A DNA stretch of 64,000 bases. It comes from Spirulinaceae cyanobacterium SM2_1_0. Its GTDB lineage: Bacteria > Cyanobacteriota > Cyanobacteriia > Cyanobacteriales > Spirulinaceae. Below the pieces are notes generated by a model. The model saw nothing but the letters and a program-made list of their open reading frames with translations, was not told the origin of the DNA and did not search any database. The translations under genes were made by a program, and so were the position numbers. The stretch is taken from assembly GCA_012031265.1 (NCBI GenBank), contig JAAUTY010000001.1, positions 124,001 to 188,000 on the forward strand. The letters run 5' to 3'. This document shows positions 9,228-18,578 of this stretch, piece by piece. Position 1 is the first letter of the stretch; each line of letters starts with the position of its first letter.

Positions 9228-9260
9228 GCGTGTTAAGAATTGGCAATGATTTTAACACGC
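9228..9260 (-). promoter_or_regulatory. Inverted repeat between tgt and psbK
   Basis: GCGTGTTAA at 9228-9236 is matched by TTAACACGC at 9252-9260 (9 bp arms, 15-base loop). It lies about 20 bases upstream of the psbK start. No U-run follows on the minus strand, so it is not a standard terminator; an operator, a processing hairpin or the 5' end of the psbK transcript are alternatives. A TAAAAT box partly overlaps one arm. Confidence 0.4.
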
Positions 9261-9286
9261 GGCGGCGTGCCGCTGTAAGCCGTCGC

Positions 9287-10474
9287 TCAAGCTTCGAGTC
9301 CAGAGTCTGATGCCGTTTCTGTGAGCCAGGCGGCGAACTCGCTCGTAAAGCGATCGCCCACAATCGCCGCCCGGATGCGCTGCGTGAAGCGGATCAGCTC
9401 GGTGACGTTATGTAGGGACAGGAGGACGTGAGCAAGCAATTCGCGGGCGCGCACGAGATGGCTGAGGTAGGCGCGGCTGAAATGTTGGCAGGTGTAACAG
9501 GGGCAATCAGCCGCGAGCGGCTGCAAGTCGGCGCGAAAACGGGCATTTTTCAAGTTCCAACGCTCACCGTCCACGAGCGCCGTGCCGTGGCGGCCGAGGC
9601 GGGTGGGCAACACACAGTCGAAGAGATCGACGCCCGCTGCGATCGCCTGGGCAATCTCGCGGTAAGTACCGACCCCCATGAGGTAGCGAGGTTTGCTCGC
9701 GGGCAGCAGCGGCGCTGTTTTCGCCACGATCGCCCGCATCAGCGCCGGCGGTTCGCCGACACTGACACCGCCGATGGCATAGCCGGGAAGATCGAACTGG
9801 GCGATCGCCTGGGCAGCCGTCACCCGTAGCTCCGCATAGACCCCCCCTTGCACGATGCCAAATAGCGCTTGCTCCCGAGGGTGTTGGTGGGCGGCGATAC
9901 AGCGTTCGAGCCAGCGGTATGTGCGCTCGGTGGCGGCGGCGACCGCTGCTCGGGTCGCGGGATAGGGCGGGCATTCATCAAAGGCCATGATCACGTCAGC
10001 ACCCAGCGCATTCTGGATCGCAATCGAGCGTTCGGGGCTGAAAGCGATGAGGCGACCATCGCGCGGCGAGCGAAAGGTCACCCCAGTCTCATCAATTTGG
10101 CGTAAGTCGCTGAGGCTAAACACCTGAAACCCGCCCGAATCCGTCAAGATCGGTTGCGGCCAAGCCATGAACTGATGCAAACCACCAGCCGCAGCCACTA
10201 AATCCTCACCGGGCTGGAGATGCAGGTGATAGGTATTGGCTAAAACCATCTGCGCTCCAGCTTGGGCAAGCTGGGCTGGTGTCAGACCCTTGATCGTCGC
10301 CAGCGTGCCAACTGGCATGAAGCGAGGGGTTTCAACCGCGCCGTGGGGAGTGTAGAAGGTAGCCGCGCGTGCCTGAGTTGTCGAGCAATGGGCTTGGAAC
10401 TGGAGGCTAAAAGCCGCGTTGCCGGCGATCGTGTCCGGGGTGCTAGAAGGGATAATCGTCGTCGAGCTGCACAT
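9287..10474 (-). CDS. tgt: tRNA-guanine transglycosylase
   Basis: Exchanges guanine 34 of GUN-anticodon tRNAs for preQ1 (queuosine pathway), 395 residues. Seen: [20 protein letters not shown], the substrate pocket [27 protein letters not shown], the catalytic Asp region [16 protein letters not shown], and the zinc site [17 protein letters not shown] with the distal His in LSLHNVTEL. The start at 10474 overlaps the end of the preceding gene by 32 bases; a downstream start would remove only a variable N-terminus. Same strand and orientation as psbK, likely co-transcribed. Confidence 0.95.
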   Translation of the reverse strand: MCSSTTIIPSSTPDTIAGNAAFSLQFQAHCSTTQARAATFYTPHGAVETPRFMPVGTLATIKGLTPAQLAQAGAQMVLANTYHLHLQPGEDLVAAAGGLHQFMAWPQPILTDSGGFQVFSLSDLRQIDETGVTFRSPRDGRLIAFSPERSIAIQNALGADVIMAFDECPPYPATRAAVAAATERTYRWLERCIAAHQHPREQALFGIVQGGVYAELRVTAAQAIAQFDLPGYAIGGVSVGEPPALMRAIVAKTAPLLPASKPRYLMGVGTYREIAQAIAAGVDLFDCVLPTRLGRHGTALVDGERWNLKNARFRADLQPLAADCPCYTCQHFSRAYLSHLVRARELLAHVLLSLHNVTELIRFTQRIRAAIVGDRFTSEFAAWLTETASDSGLEA

Positions 10475-10892
10475 CCCACTTCGCTGACAGCACGTGGGTT
10501 AGCATCGCCTCCAAGGCGGCATCATCGAGGTTCGCCGACACTTCACTGGTCACGAGAGGATCGGTGAGGGGAATTAAGCGTAAAAGGCGATTATCCTGCA
10601 CGAGATCAAAGCACGTGCGCCCATCGGGAAGTTGCTGCAATTGCAGATAGTCGAAGCTGTGAATATTGAGATAAAGAGCGTGGTTCGCGATCAGCGTAGA
10701 CTGGTGCGCCTCTGCGAAGACTTCTTGCACGCAGCCTTCACCTTCATTGCGAACCGCGTTGTCGAGGTAGTGAATGTAGCGAACCCGACCAAGCTGTCCG
10801 AGTAAGCGGTAAATATCATCAGGGTTGATGATGGTACCGGTTTCAATAATGCAGGGAGCCGGGAGGGATTGGGGGAACTGGTTACAACTCAT
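10443..10892 (-). CDS. Conserved cyanobacterial protein of unknown function
   Basis: About 149 residues from ATG at 10892 ([19 protein letters not shown]); an upstream in-frame ATG at 10922 adds ten residues. No membrane segment. The body reads as a compact acidic domain: [21 protein letters not shown], then [16 protein letters not shown] and a helical C-terminus ending [12 protein letters not shown] do not recognise an enzymatic motif. Its stop overlaps the tgt coding start by 32 bases on the same strand, implying translational coupling with tgt. Confidence 0.75.
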   Translation of the reverse strand: MSCNQFPQSLPAPCIIETGTIINPDDIYRLLGQLGRVRYIHYLDNAVRNEGEGCVQEVFAEAHQSTLIANHALYLNIHSFDYLQLQQLPDGRTCFDLVQDNRLLRLIPLTDPLVTSEVSANLDDAALEAMLTHVLSAKWDVQLDDDYPF

Positions 10893-11206
10893 AGGAGATC
10901 GTTTGGATGCAGACGAAGCCAAGCACGCTATGCCACTTACCCTGTAGACCGCTAGAACTTAGCCCGCTGAGGAACTAAGCTAGACAAAAACCAGCGCGGC
11001 GATCACGCCAAGCCACAACCTGATGATAGATTGCTAAATTTGCACCAGTTCTAACCGCGAAAGCAGACCCCCTTGGTGCCAATCAGCGGTCGCGATTGGC
11101 CGAGTGTCTAACTCCTGAAAATATCTTAGCCTATGTTCTTCGAGCTGTTGCGATTTTGCTGACGGCTCGGGCTTTGGCTCGCAGCACAGCGATGAAAAAG
11201 TAGTAG
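10893..11206. other. Divergent spacer upstream of cobS
   Basis: Divergent spacer between the minus-strand gene before tgt and plus-strand cobS. Both promoters should lie here. I looked for a cobalamin riboswitch ahead of cobS and do not see the conserved B12 box or a matching fold. No gene is seen. Confidence 0.4.
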
Positions 11207-11992
11207 ATGCATGATTTCTGGTTAATGCGCCCGGTCGTTTGGGGGCGCTCCTTTTTGGGGGCGGTATTGTTTTACACCGTCCTGCCTGTGCCCTCGGCTT
11301 GGGGTAGCCAGTTTCACCGCGTGGCGCGCTGGGCACCGCTGGTGGGTCTGGGTCTGGGCATGATCTTGGCAGGAATCGCTCTGGGTCTGGATGGGCTGGG
11401 GATGCCACCGCTGACCCGTAGCGCCTTGGTCGTAATTTTGGGGTGGGGGCTGACAGGCGGCCTCCATCTCGATGGGGCAATGGACACCGCCGATGGTTGG
11501 ATGGTGGGGGAGCCACAACGGCGTTTAGCCGCGATGCAGGACAGCCGCGCGGGAGCCTTTGGCGTCATGGCTGCCGTGGCGATCGCCCTGCTCAAGTGTG
11601 CAGCGCTCACGGAGTTGACCCTGAACCGCTTCTGGGCACTGCCCATGGTGGCGGCTTGGGGACGCTGGGGACAGGTGGTGGCGATCGCCGCTTACCCCTA
11701 CCTCAAACCCACGGGCAAAGGCGCATTTCATAAACGCTCTCTCCAGCTTCCCCAAGATTGGCTGCTCAGTACTGGCACGGTTTTGGGCTGGAGTGCCGCC
11801 CATGTTTACCACGCACCGGCGACGGTCTGGCTAACGGTCGCGAGCCACAGTTGTGGTGCTCTGTTCGCCCTCGGCAGCGGCTGGATCATCCAGCAACGCT
11901 TTGGCGGTCAGACGGGGGATACCTACGGGGCGATCGTCGAGTGGACGGAAGCGCTGACCCTGGTGGCGATCGCTACCCTCTCAGTACATTAG
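11207..11992 (+). CDS. cobS: Adenosylcobinamide-GDP ribazoletransferase
   Basis: Joins adenosylcobinamide-GDP and alpha-ribazole in the last steps of (pseudo)cobalamin synthesis; an integral membrane enzyme, 261 residues. Seen: FLGAVLFYTVLPVP near the start, the metal/substrate motif GGLHLDGAMDTADGW, MQDSRAGAFGVMA, and about six further hydrophobic segments. The late segment GGQTGDTYGAIVEW is also family-typical. The start could be ATG 11225 instead (removing six residues). It converges on the phosphatase gene, overlapping its 3' end by 12 bases. Confidence 0.93.
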   Translation: MHDFWLMRPVVWGRSFLGAVLFYTVLPVPSAWGSQFHRVARWAPLVGLGLGMILAGIALGLDGLGMPPLTRSALVVILGWGLTGGLHLDGAMDTADGWMVGEPQRRLAAMQDSRAGAFGVMAAVAIALLKCAALTELTLNRFWALPMVAAWGRWGQVVAIAAYPYLKPTGKGAFHKRSLQLPQDWLLSTGTVLGWSAAHVYHAPATVWLTVASHSCGALFALGSGWIIQQRFGGQTGDTYGAIVEWTEALTLVAIATLSVH

Positions 11993-12727
11993 CGCCCGGC
12001 GCGGCGAGATCCGCGTCGGGTTGACTGAGGTGGTGGCTTCAGCCAGGGATTGTTGGCGCAGACGGCCTTGGCGGACATGGATCTGGTAAACCTGCTCATT
12101 ACTCAGATCGACGCCGGTGAGCCAGCCACTCTGGCGATGATAAGCGCCCGTGTCAATATCCAACCAACCCGCGCCACGGGCCAGCTTCCCCGGCATGACG
12201 CCGGGAATCGTAAAAGTAATGGTGTGACCGGTCACGATCAGCTTGTCCGCAAAGAAGGGCTGCGCTATGCTGTGAAACTCATCGCGAATCCAGCAAAACT
12301 GTTCAGCGCTTTGCTGTTCCAGTGGCAGACGCGGATCGACACCGGCATGAACCAGCCAGACATCGCCGAGGTCGAGGTGGGTCGGCAAGCTCCGCAGCCA
12401 TTCAAGATGTTCGGGCAGGACGTGCCCATTTTTATAGCTGTCAATTGTGGCTTTGCCGCCGCTGTAGAGCCAAGCTTGCCGGAAGTGATCGGGTGCTGGC
12501 TCATTGCCCGCCACTTCCAATAGCATCTGTTCGTGATTACCTAGGATGCACTGATAGGAGCTGTGCATCACGAAGTCGATGACTTGGGCACTCTGCGGTC
12601 CCCGATCCACCAGGTCACCGACAAAATAAACTTGGTCGGTCTCGTCTGGGGCGATCGCCTCGAGCAGCAACATTAAGGCTTCATAGTGGCCGTGAACATC
12701 GCCAATGAAGATCCGCCGCTGAGTCAT
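11981..12727 (-). CDS. Calcineurin-like serine/threonine phosphatase family protein
   Basis: Metallophosphoesterase of the PPP/bis(5'-nucleosyl)-tetraphosphatase-like group, 248 residues. The metal-site motifs are all present: FIGDVHGHYEAL, VYFVGDLVDRGPQS, CILGNHEQMLLE, and later WLVHAGVDPR and VTGHTITF. The start at 12727 (MTQRRIFIGDVHG) is chosen because the family begins at the first metal-binding strand; a much longer in-frame extension has no homology-like content. Substrate unknown: phosphoprotein or dinucleoside polyphosphate are both possible. Convergent with cobS. Confidence 0.9.
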   Translation of the reverse strand: MTQRRIFIGDVHGHYEALMLLLEAIAPDETDQVYFVGDLVDRGPQSAQVIDFVMHSSYQCILGNHEQMLLEVAGNEPAPDHFRQAWLYSGGKATIDSYKNGHVLPEHLEWLRSLPTHLDLGDVWLVHAGVDPRLPLEQQSAEQFCWIRDEFHSIAQPFFADKLIVTGHTITFTIPGVMPGKLARGAGWLDIDTGAYHRQSGWLTGVDLSNEQVYQIHVRQGRLRQQSLAEATTSVNPTRISPRRALMY

Positions 12728-13075
12728 GGTTGCTTGTCCGGTAGGGTGGGAGGGGGTTGCCGTTTTCTCCCACGACTGTCGAGCCAGGCGATAGCGATGG
12801 GAACCGTGGACAATGCCGCTCTCCTCTAGTATGACGCCAGATGTGGATCGGTGACGAGGGGTCGGGCGCGGCCCCATCAGTTTTCCGGCTGCGCTCACCG
12901 TCGGTCGGCGCTGACCTCTCTGTCCAACCACTGGGCTTGCTCCGCAGAATTACTGACTGTACGCCATCGTTGTTTTATGCTAGCCAAGGAATATTCGCGG
13001 CGCGATCCGCCGATCGGCTAGACTTTAAACGCCAGTCGCTGCTGGCTCACTGTGAGCGCGACGGCTGCTGTCGGC
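12728..13075. other. Divergent spacer phosphatase-miaE
   Basis: A 348-base spacer between divergent genes. It should hold both promoters; a TATGCT-like box is visible near 12978 ahead of miaE, without a clear -35. The open frame running through it on the minus strand continues the phosphatase frame but shows no conserved content. I see no RNA gene or repeat. Confidence 0.35.
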
Positions 13076-13681
13076 ATGGCAAATCCAACTCAGCAACGCG
13101 CGACGATTAACCTTTTGCAGCAGCCGAGTAGTCAGGCTTGGCTGAATCTGGCCTTGGCCAATCTCGACACCCTCCTCCTCGATCACTCGCACTGTGAGCG
13201 TAAGGCGGCTGCGGTAGCGCTGAATCTGATGTTCCGTTATCCGAGTCGCGAACGGCTGGTCAGGCAACTCACGGTGATCGCCCGGGAAGAGCTGGAGCAC
13301 TTTGAGCAGGTCAATGCCTGGCTAGCGCGGCGAGGTGTGCCGCTGGCACCGCTGGATGCGCCTCCCTACGGTGCGCGCCTCAAAGCGCTCTGTCGCCGCC
13401 CGGAACCGGAGCGCCTCTTGGACTCGCTGCTACTGGCGGCCTTGATTGAAGCCCGCTCCCATGAACGGCTGAGCCTCCTAGCGCAGCATTGTCCGGAACC
13501 TGAGTTGGCCGCGTTTTACGACAGTCTTGTGGTTTCCGAAGCGCGGCACTACGGCGTTTACTGGGTGCTCGCCGATACCTATTTTCCCCGCTCACAAGTG
13601 CAAGATCGCCTACAGGCCCTGGCAAAAACCGAGAGCGAAATCCTGGCGACATTGCATTCTGAGCCACGGGTGCATAGTTAA
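13076..13681 (+). CDS. miaE: tRNA-(ms2io6A)-hydroxylase MiaE-type
   Basis: Non-haem di-iron monooxygenase of the ferritin-like fold that hydroxylates 2-methylthio-N6-isopentenyl-adenosine 37 in tRNA. About 201 residues from ATG 13076 (MANPTQQRATINLL), chosen over an upstream GTG at 13052. Di-iron ligands are visible in HSHCERKAA, REELEHFEQVNAW, LIEARSHERL and SEARHYGVYW, the expected E...ExxH pattern. Cyanobacteria commonly carry this gene. It stands alone, with a TPR protein gene converging on it. Confidence 0.92.
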   Translation: MANPTQQRATINLLQQPSSQAWLNLALANLDTLLLDHSHCERKAAAVALNLMFRYPSRERLVRQLTVIAREELEHFEQVNAWLARRGVPLAPLDAPPYGARLKALCRRPEPERLLDSLLLAALIEARSHERLSLLAQHCPEPELAAFYDSLVVSEARHYGVYWVLADTYFPRSQVQDRLQALAKTESEILATLHSEPRVHS

Positions 13682-13720
13682 CCCTTGAGAACCCGGCGGG
13701 TTATAGGGTGCAGATCTAAT

Positions 13721-15001
13721 CTAATTGACCGCAGCGGCATCCGGATTAGATGGCTCCGCATCGCGGGCGGGTGCTTCAGGCTCTGGCTCGGCTTCAGCTT
13801 CGGGGCTATCTGCCGCTTCTGCCTCTGCGTCTGGAGCGTCTTCGGACGAGTCAGCAGTGGGGTCGGCGTCCGTTTCTGATTCAGTGTCGGGGGCAGGTTC
13901 GACCGCTGCCGGGATTGGCGCTTCCGACTCCGGGACGGTGTTGGGCGGGACTGGAGTCACCTCCGCTTGGAGTGCGGCTTCGACGATCTCTAGGTTTTGG
14001 CGGGCGGCTCGATAATCCGAATCCAACGCCAAGGCACGCCGAAACTCCGTCCGCGCTGCCGCCAGATCACCTGCACGGGCGAGCGCTGAGCCGAGATTGT
14101 TGTGACGGATGGCGGTAGGGGCGATCGCCACAGCCCGACGATGAGCCGTGATCGCTGCGTCCAACTCACCGCGAGCCGCTAGGGCGTTGCCGAGGTTGCT
14201 GTAGGCATAGGGATTATCGCGATCCCGTTCCAGCGCTGCTTGATAGGTGCGGGTGGCCGCCGCGAGATCACCCTGAGCGCGGTAGGTCAAGCCGAGATTG
14301 ATATAAGCCTCGATATACTCGGGCTGGTGGTTGATTGCTTGTTGATAGGCGCGCACCGCTTCGTCATGGCGACCCAACTCAGCCAGGGTTAGACCCAAGT
14401 TGTAGTAGCGCACGGCATTCGGTTCAAGCTGAAGGGCACGGGCGTAGGCGGCGACCGCTGCCTCCAAGTCACCGCGATCGCTGAGGGCGTTACCGAGATT
14501 ATTGTGGGCAATCGCATGATCCGGTTCGAGGGCGATCGCCTGCTCGTAACTGGTGATCGCTGCTGCTAGGTCGCCTTGTTGGCGTTGCATGACGCCCAAA
14601 TTGCTATGTGCTGTCGCGAAGCTGGGGTCGAGGCGAGTGGCTTCTTCATAGGCGGCGAGGGCGGCTTTGGCATTGCCCTTAGCTTTGAGGGCATTCCCCA
14701 AGTTGTTGTAGGCGATGGCGCTATTCGGGTCGAGTTCGATTGCAACCCGGTAAGCGGCGATCGCCTCCTCAATACGATCCTGGCTCATCAATGCCAGTCC
14801 GAGGTTAATGCGCGCCGCCACATTCTCTGGTGCCACTTCGATCGCCAACTGCCAGACATTTTCGGCGGTCGTATAGTCACCGGTCGCCTGGGCGTCACGA
14901 CCCCGCTCGAAGAGTTGTTGCAGGTTTTGCGCGACCGCCGCCTGGGGTGTGCCAACGAGCACCAGCAAGAGCAACAAAGCCCCGAAATAACGCTTGCACA
15001 T
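13721..15001 (-). CDS. Exported TPR-repeat protein with acidic tail
   Basis: A 426-residue protein: signal peptide about 1-24 (ALLLLLVLVGTPQAAVAQ), then roughly nine 34-residue TPR units from about 30 to 340 with the usual A-x3-N-L-G-x2-L pattern (for example AIAYNNLGNALKAKGN), then a low-complexity tail of about 80 residues rich in Glu, Asp, Ala and Pro. The tail carries a strong negative charge and is probably disordered. TPR arrays bind partner proteins; the partner here is unknown. The next gene upstream on the same strand is a paralogue starting with the same design, so the two likely arose by tandem duplication. Probably periplasmic or lumenal. Confidence 0.88.
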   Translation of the reverse strand: MCKRYFGALLLLLVLVGTPQAAVAQNLQQLFERGRDAQATGDYTTAENVWQLAIEVAPENVAARINLGLALMSQDRIEEAIAAYRVAIELDPNSAIAYNNLGNALKAKGNAKAALAAYEEATRLDPSFATAHSNLGVMQRQQGDLAAAITSYEQAIALEPDHAIAHNNLGNALSDRGDLEAAVAAYARALQLEPNAVRYYNLGLTLAELGRHDEAVRAYQQAINHQPEYIEAYINLGLTYRAQGDLAAATRTYQAALERDRDNPYAYSNLGNALAARGELDAAITAHRRAVAIAPTAIRHNNLGSALARAGDLAAARTEFRRALALDSDYRAARQNLEIVEAALQAEVTPVPPNTVPESEAPIPAAVEPAPDTESETDADPTADSSEDAPDAEAEAADSPEAEAEPEPEAPARDAEPSNPDAAAVN

Positions 15002-15101
15002 AGAAGGATTGTATACAGAGCAAGGGGTGCGATGGATGGCGGTAGAGCCATTGTCGCTAAACAGCTATTGTAGCGAACGGTTGGGAACCGAGCGGCGATG
15101 A

Positions 15102-16079
15102 CTACGGTGCGGAACGGCGTGGTTGGCGCTGCGACTGTTCCTGTTCGGCGGCGGCGAGGTTGGCGCGGGCGATGTCGTCGGCCGGATTCAGTGCTAGGGC
15201 ACGACGGTAGGCCTCGATCGCCCCCGTGAGATCGCCCTGCGCTTGCAGCACGAGACCCAAATTATTGTAGGGATCCGCATAGTCTGGGTCACGAGCGATC
15301 GCCGCTTGATAGGCGGCGATCGCCGCCGTCAGTTCCCCCTGACTCCAGAGCACAACCCCGAGATCGTTGTAGGCCGTCGCGTAGTCGGGGTCGAGATCTA
15401 GGGCGCGACGGTAAGCGATCACGGCTTCATCCGGACGGTCGGCGGCTTGCAGAGCAACGCCAAGGTTGCGATGCAATACCGGATCGCTTGGCTCGACCGC
15501 GACCGCCTGCCGAAAAACATTGATCGCTGCCGTCAAGTCTCCCTGCTGCTTCAGCACATCGCCTAGGGCGGTGTAGAGCGCCGGATCATCGGGTGCGCGG
15601 GTGATCGCAGCCCGATAGGCCGCACTGGCGGCAGTATATTGTTCCTGCTGCTCACGCGTCAGCCCCAGGGAGTAGTAGGCTGTGGCGTCTTCTGGTTCGA
15701 GCGCAATCACCTGCTCGTAGGCCTGCGCTGCTGCCTCGAGGTCACCCTGCTCTGCGAGTACGCGCCCCAGACTGCGATGCACGGCGGCGATCTCCGGGTG
15801 ACTCGTCGCTGCTGCCTGGAGAATTGCCAGGGCAGCATTAGCATCGCCCTGTTCATAGAGGGACAGGGCCAACCAAACCTGAGCCATCGGATCGGCGGGG
15901 TTGACCGCTGTCGCCTGCTGCCAAATTTCAGCGGCGCGGGCAAAGTCACCCGCTTCATAGGCCTCGCGACCCTGGACAAACAGTTCCTCTAACGATTGCG
16001 CGCTGACCGCTAGCGGCGCGATCGCCACCACCAGACTGAGCACAAAACTGCTGATCGCGCGCTGTGTGGAGATAGCCAT
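15102..16079 (-). CDS. Exported TPR-repeat protein
   Basis: A 325-residue paralogue of the downstream TPR protein: signal peptide about 1-28 (SFVLSLVVAIAPLAVSAQ), SLEELFVQGREAYEAGD matching the opening of its neighbour, then about eight TPR units to residue ~310 (for example AYYSLGLTREQQEQYTAA) and a short basic Gln/Arg tail ending RQPRRSAP. So the two proteins differ mainly in tail charge: acidic in one, basic in the other. The 100-base spacer to the downstream gene allows co-transcription. Function unknown beyond protein binding. Confidence 0.88.
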   Translation of the reverse strand: MAISTQRAISSFVLSLVVAIAPLAVSAQSLEELFVQGREAYEAGDFARAAEIWQQATAVNPADPMAQVWLALSLYEQGDANAALAILQAAATSHPEIAAVHRSLGRVLAEQGDLEAAAQAYEQVIALEPEDATAYYSLGLTREQQEQYTAASAAYRAAITRAPDDPALYTALGDVLKQQGDLTAAINVFRQAVAVEPSDPVLHRNLGVALQAADRPDEAVIAYRRALDLDPDYATAYNDLGVVLWSQGELTAAIAAYQAAIARDPDYADPYNNLGLVLQAQGDLTGAIEAYRRALALNPADDIARANLAAAEQEQSQRQPRRSAP

Positions 16080-16264
16080 GTTTGCTGCGGGCTGGGGAGG
16101 GGAGCAATGACTCCCACGCTCATTTTACTAGTGTTCAGTTGCCGAATTGGCAGGAACCCCTCGCCCGTCCTCGACGCAAGCAACGATGCCGAGTTCCCTA
16201 ACCGCGATCGCACCACGACTGTCATCTGGCTGGCAAAAATCTCGCGGCGACTTCGCTGGCGCAT

Positions 16265-16293
16265 CTGCACAAGCCACCTATTTTCGCTATAAT
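16265..16293 (+). promoter_or_regulatory. Probable promoter of the rpmH operon
   Basis: A perfect TATAAT -10 box at 16288-16293, about 68 bases upstream of rpmH. Seventeen bases before it is CTGCAC, a poor -35 match. Position and -10 quality support the call; the -35 is weak. Confidence 0.5.
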
Positions 16294-16360
16294 CATGAAC
16301 TGCGACTTTTTGAGAAGCGTCGCACCGTTGTGGCGACAGATTGCGAGGTAATGATCGACT

Positions 16361-16498
16361 GTGAGCAAGCGTACTTTAGAAGGCACCAATCGCAAACAAA
16401 AACGGACATCTGGCTTCCGTGCTCGAATGCGAACCAAAAATGGGCGGCGCACGATCAATGCCCGTCGCCGCAAAGGACGCCATCGCCTAGCGGTCTGA
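16361..16498 (+). CDS. rpmH: Ribosomal protein bL34
   Basis: A 45-residue basic protein of the large ribosomal subunit, read from GTG at 16361: begins [19 protein letters not shown], then [17 protein letters not shown], ending RKGRHRLAV. This is the typical cyanobacterial L34. It opens a plus-strand run with rnpA, a PH-domain protein, yidC and jag, the classic bacterial order. GTG is the only start in frame that gives the family N-terminus. Confidence 0.97.
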   Translation: MSKRTLEGTNRKQKRTSGFRARMRTKNGRRTINARRRKGRHRLAV

Positions 16499-16564
16499 GG
16501 CTGAAGGATTTGCTGCCATACGAGCGCCGTACCCCCCTAGTCTTGATGGCGGTGGAGATGAATT

Positions 16565-16921
16565 GTGGGCTTACCGCGCGCGCATCGACTCAAACACTGG
16601 CGAGATTTTCAAGCCGTCTACACCGACGGCAGAGCCTATCGTAGCCGTCATCTGACCCTGCGGTTACGGTTTGATGCCGAGGCCCGTTGGCCAGCCCGGA
16701 TCGGCATTGCGATCAGTCGCAAAGTGAGCAAAAAAGCCGTGATCCGCAATCGCCTCAAGCGCCGCCTGCGAGCCGCCTTACATGAGTTTCTCCCCCGGCT
16801 CCGGGCTGGTGCTCAGCTCGTCTTTAATGTTCGCGCCAGCGCAATCGAGTGCGAATATGAACATTTTTTGCGAGAATTAAGGCAGTTATTGACGCAAGCT
16901 GAGGTACTCGATGGGCATTAA
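16565..16921 (+). CDS. rnpA: Ribonuclease P protein component
   Basis: Protein subunit of RNase P, which matures tRNA 5' ends; 118 residues from GTG at 16565, with GGAG about eight bases before it. Family motifs: PRAHRLKHWRDFQAVY at the start and IAISRKVSKKAVIRNRLKRR, the RNR signature of the RNA-binding cleft. It follows rpmH and overlaps the next gene by 11 bases, so translational coupling is likely. Confidence 0.95.
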   Translation: MGLPRAHRLKHWRDFQAVYTDGRAYRSRHLTLRLRFDAEARWPARIGIAISRKVSKKAVIRNRLKRRLRAALHEFLPRLRAGAQLVFNVRASAIECEYEHFLRELRQLLTQAEVLDGH

Positions 16922-17303
16922 GGAGACGGCATTCTACGAGGGCGGGCCTCACATTGGCGATTTGATCTTCAATATCCTGCTAGGCTTTACCGTCATCTGC
17001 CTGCCGTTGACTGTGGGCGCGATTGTGCGTGCCTTGTGGCTGCGCTACCGGATCACCGACCGCCGCATCTCGGTTACGGGTGGCTGGCAGGGGCGCGATC
17101 GCAGCGATGTCATCTATGCTGAAGTGAAGCGTCTGGTCAAAGTCTCGCGCGGGATTGGCTTGTGGGGCGACATCGTCGTGACCCTGCGCGACAACAGCCG
17201 TCTCGAGCTGCGCGCGATCCCCCGCTATCGCGAAATTTATGACTACATCGCCGAGCGCGCGGCGGCGAAGACGGGTATTGCCCTAGAGTCGATCAAAGCT
17301 TAA
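16911..17303 (+). CDS. PH-domain membrane protein
   Basis: A 130-residue protein with one or two N-terminal membrane segments (about 15-43, LIFNILLGFTVICLPLTVGA) followed by a bacterial PH-like domain (YRITDRRISVTGGWQGRDRS, then VIYAEVKRLVKVSRGIGLWG). Similar proteins sit between rnpA and yidC in other cyanobacteria. Role unknown; a link to membrane-protein insertion is inferred from position only. Its ATG lies inside the rnpA coding end. Confidence 0.85.
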   Translation: MGIKETAFYEGGPHIGDLIFNILLGFTVICLPLTVGAIVRALWLRYRITDRRISVTGGWQGRDRSDVIYAEVKRLVKVSRGIGLWGDIVVTLRDNSRLELRAIPRYREIYDYIAERAAAKTGIALESIKA

Positions 17304-17414
17304 TGTGGGGTTTCGCAGTCGTGCTGGCGATGGTCTAATGTCTCGTCTAGGTTGACACCCCTTCAAAATTGCCTTGATTTAAAGTAGAACACACTCGAGC
17401 TGCCGGACAGAATT

Positions 17415-18572
17415 ATGGGGATCGGATTTATTTCCACCAACGTCATGCTGCCAATCCTAGATTTTTTCTACGGGATTGTGCCGAGCTATGGCTTCGCCAT
17501 CGTGGCGCTGACATTGGTGATTCGCTTTGCAGTGTACCCCCTCAGTGCCAAATCAATCCGCAGTATGCGGCGCACGCGCATCGCTTCGCCAGTGATGCAA
17601 AAGCGGGTCAAAGAGGTTCAAGAGCGTTATAAGGATGACCCAGCGCAACTCCAAAAGGAGATGGGCGCTGTTTACAAAGAATATGGCAATCCACTAGCGG
17701 GCTGCTTGCCCCTTGTCTTCCAACTGCCGATTCTCTGGGCATTGTTTGCAACCTTGCGGGGATCGCCGTTTGCCGACATTACCTATACGGTGGATGTGCA
17801 GATTTTGCCCCGTGAGCAAATCACGATGGTGCAGCCGCAGCCGTTTGAGACCAAGCCGCAGAACTTCTATGCGGAGGCGGGCGAGCACTACCCGCTCGTG
17901 GCAAGCCTCCCCAATGGCAAGCAGATTGGCGTCGGCGACCAAGTTCCGGTGCTCCTCAAGACGACTGAGGGGCAGACGCTGGCGGCGCTGGATGCGACTT
18001 ACGCTGAGCAGGATCTGCACCCGACGTGGAGTATCACGAAGGGTGAGGATAAGGTGGCGATCGCCGCTGACGGCACCCTCACTGCCCTGGCTCCCGGCGA
18101 TGCCACGATTCAAGCCAAAGTGCCCGGCATCGCGTCTGGCAAGGGTTTCCTATTTATCAAGGCGCTCGGCCGCGTCGGGGCTACCGGTGACAACGGTGAT
18201 ATTCACTGGGACATCGTGATCATGGTGCTCTTCTTCGGTGTCAGCACCTATCTGAGCCAACAGTTGACGGGCAGCCAGCCGGGGAGCAACAACGCCAACG
18301 CGCAGCAGCAACAGGCGATCGCCAAGTTTACGCCGATCATGTTGACGGGGATGTTCCTCTTCTTCCCGCTGCCTGCCGGGGTGCTGATGTACATGGTGGT
18401 TGCCAATATCTTCCAGACGGGTCAGACCTTCATCCTCATGCGCGAGCCGCTGCCGGAAAACTTGCAGAAGTTGGTAGAAGCGCAAGAGAAGGAAGAAGCG
18501 GGCGAACAAGCGCGCGAGACGCTGCCATTTGAACGCAAGCGTACTAAGAAAAAAGAGAAAACCTCTGGGTAG
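17415..18572 (+). CDS. yidC: Membrane protein insertase YidC/Alb3
   Basis: Inserts proteins into plasma and thylakoid membranes, 385 residues. N-terminal segment [20 protein letters not shown], then [17 protein letters not shown] and the coiled [20 protein letters not shown], with the hydrophilic-groove Arg region, and [20 protein letters not shown]. Between the second and third core segments is a ~120-residue extracytoplasmic insert ending in a BIG2-like stretch ([20 protein letters not shown]), as in cyanobacterial YidC. The late segments are [16 protein letters not shown] and a charged tail with KKKEK. A TTGACA at 17352-17357 suggests an additional promoter in the 111-base spacer; its -10 is unclear. 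Confidence 0.95.
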   Translation: MGIGFISTNVMLPILDFFYGIVPSYGFAIVALTLVIRFAVYPLSAKSIRSMRRTRIASPVMQKRVKEVQERYKDDPAQLQKEMGAVYKEYGNPLAGCLPLVFQLPILWALFATLRGSPFADITYTVDVQILPREQITMVQPQPFETKPQNFYAEAGEHYPLVASLPNGKQIGVGDQVPVLLKTTEGQTLAALDATYAEQDLHPTWSITKGEDKVAIAADGTLTALAPGDATIQAKVPGIASGKGFLFIKALGRVGATGDNGDIHWDIVIMVLFFGVSTYLSQQLTGSQPGSNNANAQQQQAIAKFTPIMLTGMFLFFPLPAGVLMYMVVANIFQTGQTFILMREPLPENLQKLVEAQEKEEAGEQARETLPFERKRTKKKEKTSG

Positions 18573-18578
18573 GGCAGT

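Noticed and set aside
10893-11206. Cobalamin riboswitch ahead of cobS
   Set aside because: An AAGCCACAACCTGATG stretch looked suggestive, but the conserved B12 box and supporting stems are absent.
12728-12931. N-terminal extension of the phosphatase
   Set aside because: Open frame only; Pro/Arg/Ser-rich residues unlike the family, which begins at FIGDVHG.
13721-16079. CRISPR-like or tandem DNA repeats
   Set aside because: The periodic similarity reflects TPR coding units of 102 bases, with variable sequence and no spacers.
16080-16360. Replication origin next to rpmH
   Set aside because: In many bacteria rpmH lies beside dnaA and oriC, but I see no dnaA gene or cluster of DnaA boxes here; cyanobacteria often lack this linkage.
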